DNA of 64,000 nucleotides, from assembly GCA_903632075.3 (NCBI GenBank), contig CAHIKZ030000027.1:665001-729000 (forward strand), in the 5' to 3' direction. Source of the stretch: Acanthosepion pharaonis (Eukaryota > Mollusca > Cephalopoda > Sepiida > Sepiidae). Positions 55,012 through 64,000 of this stretch are shown piece by piece; the first letter of the stretch is position 1; each line of letters starts with the position of its first letter. The notes under the pieces are model-generated. The model did no database searches. It was not told the DNA's origin and saw only the letters and a list, made by a program, of their open reading frames with translations. The position numbers and the translations under genes are program-made.

Positions 55012-58000
55012 CTGGGGGGGAAAAAAAAAGTGCTGCTGCTTAGGAAAATTATTGGTAATGCCTGGAATAAATCTGCTTTGCTATTTTAGGCACACACACA
55101 GATTATATCTTAATCAGATAATAAATTAAGTGAACCAATAGTTTTCATAAAAGAGTGAGGCAAGAAAATTTCTACAATTTGCTTTCAAAGCATATTTACA
55201 GCATTATAAATGTCATTATATATATTTCCATAATGCCAACTTTTGCTTTATAATGTTTGGTAAATGAATGACAAAGTGGAAAAAATTCTATGTACTGCAT
55301 TTCCCCATCTAGAAAATTGATTGGCCTAAAGTTGTGTTATTGTTGATGGAATTATATATGCGTAGGAGGGGGAGATATAAAAATGCAGTTATTATTATGC
55401 ACCAACAGGAAACGCTGAAGATATTGGAATGCTGAAAAGTTTAACATTTTTAAATTTAAGTTGTTTTTTTTTTTCCAGACATGTCTTGGCATGTTATCTA
55501 GCCAATTTCATTCAATGAAAGAACTCTACCACAAAGACACTTAACAGCATTAAGAAACCTAGCAAAAAAATAAAAACATTTACATCATCTACTCAAAGAA
55601 AGGTGGATTTATTACGAATAGGAGAACAATGATAAAATTACTAGTAAATGATAATGAGAAAATAGATGAACAGAAAATAATCAGAGACACAGAAATTTAA
55701 GAGAGCAATTAAAAAATTAGTAATGAAAACAAGTCATTGTATAAACTATACCATCCTAGAATACCCCAACTTTATGGTCTCTCTAAAACCTATTATGCAG
55801 GCACTCTAATGCACCCCATTATATCAGGAATTGTAGCACTCTCCAAAAACTGACCAAAGCCATAACAAAAATTTTAACAGCTTTCTTTGGAATAATCAAT
55901 ACAGTGTAACCCGGATATAAGAGAGTTGTCGGGGACTGGAGAAGAAGTCTCTTATATGCGGGTTTCTCTTATATCCGGGTTTGGTCTATTTTGTTTAGGC
56001 AAGTATGGGAACACTTTGGGACCAGAGAAAATCTCTTATAACCGGGTTACACTGTACATCACATTAAAAATTCTGGTCAAAAAACTAAGGGGAATAAATA
56101 TGACAGGTAACTCACAGGTTGCTTAAATTTTATACCACTGTCCTGGTTGACAAATGCTAAATATTTTTTTTAAAAAACATCCCAAATAATTATTGAATTC
56201 TATTTAAGAGAACTCAGAATTGGTAGTCCTCAGTATTTACATAAGGAGAAATACATTGAAATTACTTTTAAGCTCCTCCAATACTGTAATTATTTCATAT
56301 TCAATGCTATACAGAAGGTTCATCAAATATTTCAAAATAAAAGAAACTATTCAAGCAAATCCAACAAATCAAAATATTACTCTACCTACCAGCTCTATCA
56401 CTATTACAATTGAAAAGAATTTATCTAAGCTTAACAAAATGTTACCGTGCTTTACCAATTTAGCCAGAGAGGAGCCTTTCGGTTAACAAGGTTATAATTG
56501 TAGTTTAAAAACAATAAAATGTTACAACTACTTCCAAAACAATAAGAGACTTAATACAAAACAATAAGCTAAAACTTGGAGGAATTTACTCTATCATCTG
56601 TAATGATTGCTATAAGGAATAAATAACCAACTTGAGGAAGTTAAATAAAAGATTATATGAATATAAAAGGGAAATTTTACAAAACACACTAAATGCAGTA
56701 GTTGCTCACCATAATGAATCTAACGATAATTTCAATTTAAAAAATGCATTTAAAATGGAAAACAATTTACCAAGGTGAAAACTGTATAGAAAGTGGTTTG
56801 ATTGCTAGATTTGTATCCAGGTTCTTACATTTCACTTTACTTGGCAGATTTATTATCACAATGTGGGATACTTAACAATAAAAATAATAAGGAAACTGAA
56901 TGAAATCAGCTAGAATACATGACAAGACATATCTATATAAAAAATTAATTTTCAGTTTCCTGCTGGTGCATAATTATACCAGATGCTTGCATTTTTATAT
57001 CTTTTTCTGTTTCCTACACTGTTAACAAAAACATTAGTCTGATGAATTCCTTCGAGAAGTAAAAAAAATGTTACACAGAATTTTTCCTACTTTGTCATAT
57101 ATATATATATATATATATATATAACATTTATACATCATATTCTACTATAATAATGTTTCCTTACAATAAAAAAAAAAACATTAGAGGCTACAGAATTTGA
57201 ATCCTGTTTACAACCTTCTTAAAATCATTTTTTGAGTAAATTATATTTTCTAGCACAAAGAAATGGAAGCATTAACATTATTCCAGATGAAATATTCAAA
57301 CTTAAAGTAACAATAATAGAATTGGTCAACTCACATTTATGAACAAGCAATGACAAAATGCAACAGAATTATTGAAGTCGACAAAAATAGTTTATGTAAA
57401 GATGAATGAAGTCATTTTTCTTTCCGAGACTAATGACTTCCAAAATAATTTTAATACTAACCAGACAAATCATTAGAGGATGGAGTAGAACTTTCAGCAT
57501 AGCAGCATTTGTGACCTACAAACAAATTTAAAAAAAAAAAAAAAAAAAAAAAAGAAAAAAAGTTGTTTATCTTTTTTGGTAGAGAGGTATTAAACATTTC
57601 TACTTACTAGAGAAACTTGTGGAATTAGATCAACCCAAACTACAGTAGTATTTGGGTTGATGTTCTAATAATAATTTCTTTTTCTCCATTTGCTTCATTA
57701 ACAAACATTCAAGAGGCAAAAAAACAAAAACCGAGAAAGACAACACATTCTTTCTTACATACAGCCAATCACTGACATTCCTATTCTCACTCACAAAGGA
57801 AACTCACATTCTTCAGCTGGTGGAGGACTTTTCTGAGCTCGCAATCGTTCTTGTTGGGCACGGCATAATGATTCTAATTTCTGGATTTTAGTCTGCAAAA
57901 GGACCCTTTCCTTATCCATTGTGGTTTTCTAGAGGAAACAAGAAAAGTAATGTTCATTTTTCACAGAATGAAATAAAAAATACCATCAGTCTTAAACTAT

Positions 58001-60692
58001 ATTATAACATTTTTGGAGGGGGGGGTATAGGTATATAGATAAGATACTAAAAAAAAAAAAAAAAAACTCACAACCAAAGATTTTTTTTTTAAACTTTATA
58101 TTAAAATTATGTACCCTTCTTAAAGGTTACATCATTTTAGTGAACAAATTAAGAAAAATGTTAAAATTGTAATCTTATGATTGGAATTAGGAATTTTTTT
58201 TTTTAAATTTTAAATTGAATAATTCAACATAGCATTTTTTAAATCAATCTTTATGATAAAGTTTTGATTCTGAAGAGCATTTTGTAGTAAAATTAATGTT
58301 AAAAACTTAAAAATAAATGACAAATCATGATAGTAAATTTAAATTGCAACAAAGCAAATGTAAATGAAGCAGATACTTTTTAACATTCAAGACTTCTTCA
58401 TTGGCCAAATCAACTGACCGAGATTTCCACCTGTAATACTTCTCAATAATAGTAAATCTCAGTCAGTTGATAAACTTGATGGAATGAACTAGTGCTGTAG
58501 TCTATCCATTTAACTTATATTTCATGCATATTCAAGTCTAGCAACTTAGAATCACACTCAATCATCCAAGTATTTTGTACAAAAATGGCACAAAAACATT
58601 TACTTAGGTATTATTATTAATAGTTATGAAAAGATATTTTTTTAATTTCTAATTAAAGAAAGAGTACTGATTGCCACAAATAAAACTACTGTTTTGGTTG
58701 GCCTATCAAAAATCTTTTAAACTTTTAATTAAATTTACTCTATATGAAAAGATTTAAAAAATATTGTTGTTAAACAAAGCGTGTGGAAAAGATCTTGGTC
58801 CAACCCACTTAAAAATTGGACCAAATGACCAAATTTTTTTTTTTTTTTGAAGGACATCTAGGTTAGGCTATTCAGCACTTGCTCATATATGAAAGTATTT
58901 TTGTTTTGTTTGATTACAGGTACCTTTGTACAAGTAATGGTCAGAGTATTTTAAAAGAATGAAAAGTCTGAACTTACCTGATCAATCATTCCTAACAAGG
59001 CCTTGTTACAATTTTCCCATTTACTTTTCCAAGCTGCACTGTCTTTCTCTAATTTCTTAATTTTCACAGTCATCTGCAATGTAAGAAAAAAAAATAACTA
59101 AGAAATTTATTCATTATGCTATTTGCAGAAAATCAAATCGAATATTCATTTTTAAGTCCTCACCAACTATAATTTTATGTGGCTTCTATTCAAGCTATCA
59201 GTTCACAGATATTAGACACAGAGAAAATCTAAATTGTAAAATTTGTAAAACACTCTTCTCATTCTAACTTGGTTTGCAGATTAATTTGGAGTTATCAGTT
59301 CTTCAATTTAACATTACTGCTTTAATAATGAATTATGCTTAAATTAAAAATACTTTCTTGATCTTAAATAAAAATGCTATCAGTTTACAAACTAGTTAGT
59401 TTAATAGAAATGATTTGGGCTTAGATATGTTATCAACAATAAATATCCTCCTTTTGAGCTATGTACAGAAATATTCCTATAAATACATACATCAAACTTC
59501 AGACAACATAAATGTACCTCTATATACTGAACACAAGCTGTTACAACTAACCTGATGTAAATACATTTTTTTAAGTGCTTTATTAAATTACATCAGAAAA
59601 TATTACCCTTAATTGATAAATCAATTAACTGAAATTAATGACATTAAATATTCATGGGGATTGTTCCTATGCTTCTACTATTAAAGTATTTAAGGCACTG
59701 AGGATTATTTAAGGTGACAGGACAATATCTAAGCTTTTTATTAACCTCAAGAACTAAGACAAAAACATTAAATATAACTATGAATAAAATTACATTGTTC
59801 TGATTTCAATGATTACAACTAAAGTAAGTATTTAAAAGAAACAATGAGAGGATTTTAAATTCAACAATAATATTTATTAAACTTAACACAGTATTTATTA
59901 ACAAGCAATGTCTTAAGAGTAAAATGCAATGGAAAAATATACTATGAACCATTTAGCAAAATTCTTTTTTTTGCAATAAAGCAGTTTATTTGAAACCCAA
60001 AAGTATTGAAATAGTGGATATTTCAAGAAATTTGCTTATAAAAGGATTTTTTTCTCAAGACCATCAAATACACAAATGACAAAGTTATTAATGTACATGA
60101 CTAATTTTAGTGTCCTTTATCTGATAATTTAAAAAGATTTTTTAAATACAAAATGTCTAAATAGTGTGTTGTGCCATGAATGCAAAAATAGGTTGCAAAG
60201 AATTCTAAATGTCTGACCTCCAATGCAAATCAAACACTAGTTTTACATACAGCATAAGAGCAGAAATTAAACACATACAATTGCTTAAAGAGATGTCAGT
60301 TTCTAATAGCAATGTTAATTATAAAAAAAAAATAGAGATTTTATTTTATTTGAAATGAGACTGACTGTCTAGTTAAATAGAGCACAACTATATTCACAAA
60401 ACAATTTCAAACCTATTACACTACTAATGCTTTGAAATATAATTCACTTAATGAAATAACCAAATTTGTCTAAATTTCTGTAAAAATTTTAATAGGATGA
60501 ATTTGAATAAATGCAAATTTCTCTTAAGAAAAGCTGCAAACTTAATAAGTTTCATGTAATATCTGGAAATTATGATAAAAAAATTTCTCAAAATGTCACC
60601 TTATCCATTTCTCCTCTAAGTTTAGCAAACATTTCATTGCTTTTGGTGATTGTTGTCTGGAACTCATTGTACTGATCTTTATAAGTTTTAAC
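54611..60692 (-). CDS. taxilin family gene, 3' half (five exons)
   Basis: Taxilins are coiled-coil cytosolic proteins that bind syntaxins and act in vesicle traffic. Five exons with GT/AG borders and matching phases (0, 0, 0, 1, 1) give the end of the coiled coil: YNEFQTTITKSNEMFAKLRG, then KIKKLEKDSAAWKSKWE, then KIQKLESLCRAQQERLRAQ. These are hallmark taxilin segments (compare FQTTITKSNEMF, KKIKKLEKE and KLEKLCRALQ in animal taxilins). The coiled coil is followed by an SPPPAEE turn and a long Ser/Thr/Pro-rich tail. The exons for the N-terminus and most of the coiled coil lie beyond 60,692 and are probably outside the window. Which vertebrate paralogue it matches cannot be said; invertebrates usually have one. 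Confidence is high for family, moderate for the exact 3' end. Confidence 0.9.
55902..56054. mobile_element. pogo/Tigger-like MITE, 153 bp, with TA duplication
   Basis: The ends CAGTGTAACCCGGATATAAG and its near-perfect inverse are flanked by TA on both sides (55,900-55,901 and 56,055-56,056). Inside, the motif CTCTTATAT.CGGGTTT recurs in both directions. The CAGTGTAACCC tip and TA target fit pogo-type Tc1/mariner elements. It is nested within PLE copy 3. Confidence 0.8.
57039..57078 (+). ncRNA. degenerate hammerhead motif (PLE copy 3 right end)
   Basis: CTGATGA at 57,039-57,045 is intact and a TTC-CTTCGA-GAA stem-loop follows, but GAAAC is replaced by GTAAAA and the site reads GTTAC. It is probably inactive. 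Confidence 0.5.
57098..57121. repeat. (TA)n microsatellite
   Basis: TA array at the outer edge of PLE copy 3. Confidence 0.85.
57462..57515 (-). CDS. taxilin small exon (Cys- and Ser-rich)
   Basis: 54 bp, phase 1 at both ends, acceptor TTTGTAG and a weaker donor GTTAGT. It encodes a CHKCCYAESSTPSSND segment. A 54-bp symmetric exon could be skipped without changing frame. Confidence 0.75.
57808..57928 (-). CDS. taxilin exon (LESLCRAQQERLR block)
   Basis: 121 bp, phase 0 in and phase 1 out, acceptor CTCTAG and donor GTGAGT. It holds the last conserved taxilin block and the start of the proline-rich turn. Confidence 0.9.
58978..59073 (-). CDS. taxilin exon (KIKKLEKD block)
   Basis: 96 bp, phase 0 at both ends, acceptor TTGCAG and a strong donor GTAAGT. 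It encodes 32 residues of heptad-like coiled coil ending CNKALLGMIDQ. Confidence 0.9.
60600..60692 (-). CDS. taxilin exon (coiled coil, FQTTITKSNEMF block)
   Basis: 93 bp, phase 0 at both ends, acceptor TATAG and donor GTGACA. It encodes 31 residues starting VKTYKDQ and ending GEMDK. Confidence 0.9.
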
Positions 60693-61602
60693 CTATAAAA
60701 AACAAAAATAGAATCATTTGCATTTGATTGAATATTTATATATATTTTTTAAAAGTTGAGAATATTTTTCTAAACCAAAAGAACAGGACAAAGTCACTTG
60801 GTCTAATAACATAATACATATGAATGTTTTTCCACTTCACTATAAGCTTCATAAATGTACTTGCATGTATTATACTCAGATTAAGCTTTCAGTACATGCA
60901 CAAAACACCAACAATGTCAATTTCTGCAGCCTAATTACAGAAGGTTTTTGTAATTGTTTTTATTTTACTTTTAGGCATATACATAGCATTCAATGCAGTT
61001 TTTTTTCTTTTGCAACTCCTGTATATAGCTTCTTTTATCCAATGCAGATTTCAATCAAGTTCCCTATTGATTATTTTAACCTCAATCTAAAGAGAACTAT
61101 GTAAGCAGACCCTTTCCTTTACATATTTATTCAACCTCAACAGTCCTTTTTATATTTTCCTCACAAACTTCCAACTTTGTGAAAAGGTACTCCTAATAAT
61201 TTCTGTTAGACTCTCTGGTGTGAAAAGAATTTATTATTTACACTCAGACTATTGTCCTCATGTAGATCTTTAACATTCCACTACCCATGTCTAGGAATAT
61301 TTTGTCTAGACATGGACAATTGAATGAGAACAATCTACTCCCATAGATTAAATAAAGGGTTCAGTTCAAAATTCCCTGTAGGTTGCCTGGATCAAGAAGC
61401 ATCTGATGAAATCAGAGTATACAACGGCCAAAACAAAATGGTAATAACAAAAACGAAGACAATAGTTCAAATGTAAAGAAAAGGTAATCCTGATATTCAA
61501 ATCCGCTGCATATTTACAGTTACTTCTCCTGTTGTCTTATAGCGGGTATCTTTTGAGTTTGTCCTTATACAAGTAGAATTCAATGTTATTTGAAACCTAC
61601 AC
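60693..61602. other. probable taxilin intron, nothing recognised
   Basis: No exon with taxilin-like residues was found here on the minus strand. The frame 60,820-61,104 on the plus strand is not protein-like. Confidence 0.45.
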
Positions 61603-61729
61603 TGGCGAAAATAAGTTTAAGATAATATAAATTAGTGTTATTGTGTACGCTTGATACAGAATTTTTTTTTTTTTCGAATGATGTAAAAATTGTATATTTT
61701 TCCACAACTTGAAAAATTTTAATGCTGGA

Positions 61730-61964
61730 TTAATTTAAATTATCCAAATTTGCCAGTGGTTTAAGTCTAATGTAATAACCCCGCCTGTTGCAGTTCTGTC
61801 TCCCCGGTGGTTCTGGCCGAAAAAGAAATCCACCTGATCTTCCTCCGGTGAACTGAAAGAAACCACCACTATTCGCCATGTTGTGAATTCTTGATCCGAA
61901 CAGCAGTGTATCGATCTCCCCAGAACGATCCGGTGGGAAGAGGAGGGAATGGCTGGGTATTTCG
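61730..61964 (-). CDS. candidate second exon with short ATG frame
   Basis: A pyrimidine-rich acceptor TTTCCTTTCAG precedes 61,964. The ATG at 61,879 has a good context (ACAACATGGCG) and opens 49 codons: MANSGGFFQFTGGRSGGF, then a RPEPPGRQNCNRRGYYIRLK segment. The last residues and the stop fall in the transposon inverted repeat, so in this copy the frame ends within transposon sequence. A CAG/GTGGAT inside the frame (about 61,835) could be a donor. I do not recognise the product. It could be a captured first coding exon of a host gene. Confidence 0.35.
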
Positions 61965-62239
61965 CTGAAAGGAAATCACTATTCATGCAGCAAAAGTTTC
62001 TTGTCATAGCCGCAAACACATGAAAAAGAAAAAAAATAAGCAACTCCTGTTCCTGTACAAAGAGCCCTATTTAGGCCACTGTTTTTTATGTCTCTACTGA
62101 AGGATTAGCACAAGTACAAAATGTTATTAACGAGATTCACTCATTTGGGTCAGAAAGTCACAGAAAGAGAGTAGGAAAATTTCTGCCTAAACAATTTCGG
62201 CTGATCTAAGGGAAGTAATTCGTAGATCTTCGTCTGTAC

Positions 62240-62416
62240 CTGATGATATAGCAGTCTGCTTTCTCACAGCCTTGTTGACGAAGTTATCGGGATTCGTACG
62301 GGTTCTATTTCGATCTCTTGGTTTGGATTGGTCTTCTTGACACAGAGCAACCAACAGACCAGACCAGCAAATCCCAACAAGCCGCCTCTTCTGCGTTCTG
62401 ATCTCCGAACTCAACT
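62240..62416 (-). other. candidate leader exon
   Basis: From the predicted start to ATCATCAG/GTACAG at 62,240 the sequence has no ATG-led frame of note; the open frame through it starts with TTG only. The donor GTACAG is acceptable. It could be a 5' UTR exon joined to the acceptor at 61,964. Confidence 0.35.
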
Positions 62417-62447
62417 GACTAACTCAAGCGTGCAGGCAGCTTATAAA
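62414..62447 (-). promoter_or_regulatory. TATA + initiator promoter inside the Tc1 element
   Basis: Minus strand: TTTATAAG with the T of TATA at 62,445 and TCAGTT giving a start A at 62,416, 29 bases downstream. The sequence downstream is GC-richer than the surroundings. Both elements match consensus core promoter spacing. Confidence 0.5.
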
Positions 62448-62648
62448 GAGAGAGGCGGAGTTAAACCATCTTTAGCCACCGTCCCCGAATTTTAATATAC
62501 AAATCGCCTGGACCACCATGTGTTTCCGCCTAATCTCCAGATCTCTGCAGGCAACCAGTTTTCAAGAGGTACTAAAATTGGATTCAGACCTCCTGCTGGA
62601 TCTTCCGCAGACAACGTATACTTAAATTTTGCCAAAACCACTTATCCT

Positions 62649-62711
62649 GACAAATTGGATTTTTGGGTGGTTGAATTCCGCTATTCAGACCACCCAAAAA
62701 TCCAATTTGTC
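62649..62711. repeat. perfect 23-bp hairpin, 17-base loop
   Basis: The arms 62,649-62,671 (GACAAATTGGATTTTTGGGT and 3 more bases) and 62,689-62,711 are exact inverse copies. It lies inside the Tc1 element between the promoter block and the transposase. Confidence 0.9.
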
Positions 62712-63059
62712 ATTTATCACAAACTTTACTTTAATGAATCCGTCTCTTAATCACTTTGGAATTATTACATGTAATTAACTAAATAACTCAACCCCAGATA
62801 CAATTATTAAGAGAAAAAAAATAAACTTATTTCTGGAATTACTCCGGAATCCCTTCTACCCAAGTAATTAGCACCTTCATCCTAATTCTTTAGCACTGTT
62901 GATTACTAAATCCAAGCCCCAAGAAAAACAAGTGCAACTGGATAGATGAATTCATAGGCTTTCCGAAGCTAACAGAATGTTGACGGCCGTGGACAATTGC
63001 AGCCAATTATCTGATAAAACTGGCGTTAGTTTTATGCCACAAAGTGTCTGAAACAATCA
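62712..63059. other. decayed transposase head region
   Basis: Only weak traces of the DNA-binding head of the transposase near 62,990-63,085; otherwise unassigned. Confidence 0.35.
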
Positions 63060-63760
63060 GTGAGAATTTGGATTATTTGGGCACATTGTGAGAAAAAAGC
63101 CAAATGTTTCGGAAAGGAATCAACTCAAGCAGCTGAATTTCATAAAAAGTTACAGTCAATGGACAGTCAATGACTGGTGTAGAGTTCTTTGGAGTGATGA
63201 GTCACACTTTTGCATCTTTGGATCGAATGAAAAAACCATTGTCAGACGCCGCCCAACTGAGGAATTCTATCCTGTGTCAAAAAGACGGTGCAAGCAGGAG
63301 GCAGGGGTATAATGTTGTGGGGTTCATTCAGTATCTTTGGTATTGGTCCAATTATTAAAGTTGATGGAAAACTCAACAGTGTAGGCTATATGCAGCTAGG
63401 TACAGAACATGTTCTGCCATATTTGACTGACCAAATGTCATCTGGAGCTATTTATCAACAAGATAACAGCCGCATTCACAAAGCCAAAAAAATAATGCAA
63501 TTTTTTGATCACCATAATATGAACGTCATTGAGTGGCCTCAACAGGGTCTGGATCTTAATCCAATTGAAAATTTATGGAATTATATTTCTAAAAGAGTTC
63601 ACACTAAAAAATGACAAATTTAGTCCAAGTATATGATTACATTAAGCAAATATGGCAGAGCATTTCAAATGATTTTTGTGCTCACCTATCAAGTTCGATG
63701 CCTAGGCAATGTAAGGGTGTAATTAATAATAAAGGTCACAGCACTAAATATTTTGTTTTT
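63060..63760 (+). pseudogene. Tc1-type DD34E transposase, C-terminal two thirds
   Basis: Three overlapping frames carry RKKPNVSERNQLKQLNF, VLWSDESHF (first Asp near 63,196), GIMLWGSF, YQQDNSRIHKAKK (second Asp) and DLNPIENLW (Glu), with 34 residues between the second Asp and Glu. Frameshifts lie near 63,300 and 63,610, and stops upstream of 63,088 break the paired helix-turn-helix head, of which only traces (KTGVSFMPQSV) remain. The enzyme excises and inserts at TA. The catalytic triad is kept but this copy is broken. Confidence 0.8.
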
Positions 63761-64000
63761 TTTGCTCATTTTTACTATAACCGTTTGCTTTAAATATAAT
63801 AATACCCATGTGGTCTTAAACTTATTTTGCCAGAAAATTTGGATAATTTAAATTAATCCAGTATTAAAATTTTTCAAGTTGTAGAAAAATATACAATTTT
63901 TACATCATTCAAAAGAGAAATAAATTCTACATAAAGTGTACAAAATAAAAACTAATTTATATTGTTTTATTAGAAACACATTCTGAAATGAATAAAACTT

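Larger units (their letters stand above)
55268..57098 (+). mobile_element. Penelope-like element copy 3 in the last taxilin intron
   Basis: RT remnant at 56,215-56,480 (IRRNTLKLLLSSSNT followed by a KYFKI block, parallel to copy 2) and GIY-YIG remnants at about 56,570-56,880 with stops. The outer edges are inverted copies: GACAAAGTGGAAAAAATTCT at 55,271 and its inverse at 57,076-57,095, with further matches inward at 55,440-55,510 and 56,880-56,960. It lies antisense to taxilin. Extra sequence of about 600 bp with a MITE sits between the left arm and the RT part. Confidence 0.75.
61603..64000 (+). mobile_element. Tc1-type element with long inverted ends, right tip outside the window
   Basis: The left inverted repeat runs from CACTGGCGAAAATAAGTTTA (after TA, 61,603) to about 61,785. 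Its inverse occupies about 63,800-64,000, sharing AATGATGTAAAAATTGTATA and a CTGGATTAATTTAAATTATC block. A CTGGC-AAAATAAGTTTAAGA word occurs at the outer left end and again at the inner right end, an IR/DR-like layout as in some Tc1 elements. The transposase lies at 63,060-63,760. The 61,790-62,990 interval is not transposon-like and has its own entries. Confidence 0.75.

Noticed and set aside
54624..55043. 139-residue open frame on the plus strand
   Set aside because: It is the antisense of the last taxilin exon, whose own frame has splice borders, correct phase and a fitting position.
61735..62043. 102-residue minus-strand frame in the Tc1 element
   Set aside because: It runs through the predicted acceptor and the inverted repeat; the shorter ATG frame from 61,879 in another frame is the better candidate.
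62187..62414. 75-residue minus-strand frame after the TATA/Inr
   Set aside because: It begins with TTG, has no ATG and no domain; more likely a leader exon plus intron.

Overview
The window is AT-rich animal nuclear DNA, most likely from a coleoid cephalopod such as an octopus. Four things point that way: long (TA)n, (CA)n and (GA)n arrays; many different decayed transposons; tRNA-Arg-like SINEs of the type described in octopus; and a split host gene with animal-type splice sites. The species is an inference, because no cephalopod-specific gene is visible. There is no sign of bacterial organisation.

Layout. 0.3-1.2 kb: tail of a LINE on the minus strand. 1.2-9.0 kb: a 5'-truncated Ty3/gypsy-type retroelement with nucleocapsid knuckles, protease, reverse transcriptase (RT), integrase, an errantivirus-like envelope remnant and a probable 3' LTR; every gene is broken. 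11.7-13.2, 20.3-21.7, 36.7-37.6 and 55.3-57.1 kb: four Penelope-like elements (PLEs). Three of these have inverted ends, and hammerhead ribozyme motifs sit in the ends of two of them. 14.3-15.3 kb: a probable solo LTR with a 4 x 100-bp tandem repeat, next to an RTE-type LINE endonuclease fragment. 19.6-20.0 and 21.8-23.6 kb: non-autonomous elements with inverted ends. 24.1-25.6 kb: a second LINE RT of the same family as the one at the left edge. 26.0-26.5 kb: transposase head. 27.7-28.1 kb: a short Helitron. 30.7-31.3 kb: a minisatellite. 34.3-35.7 kb: a second gypsy pol remnant. 38-44.4 kb: an inverted pair of AT-rich repeats and two SINEs. 45.3-49.8 kb: hAT, LINE and mariner-like remnants and a small repeat with a well-formed hammerhead core.

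The one convincing host gene is taxilin on the minus strand. Its last five coding exons lie at 60,692-54,611 with consistent splice phases; the 5' exons are outside the window. Its last intron holds an antisense PLE, and that PLE encloses a pogo-like MITE.

At the right edge (61.6 kb to past 64 kb) a Tc1-type DD34E element carries about 1.2 kb of sequence unlike a transposon. That sequence has a TATA/Inr promoter, a possible spliced leader exon and a short ATG reading frame, all on the strand opposite the transposase. This is the most unusual arrangement in the window, together with the hammerhead-bearing repeats and the envelope-bearing gypsy element. All calls come from reading the sequence and the given translations by eye; no search was run.
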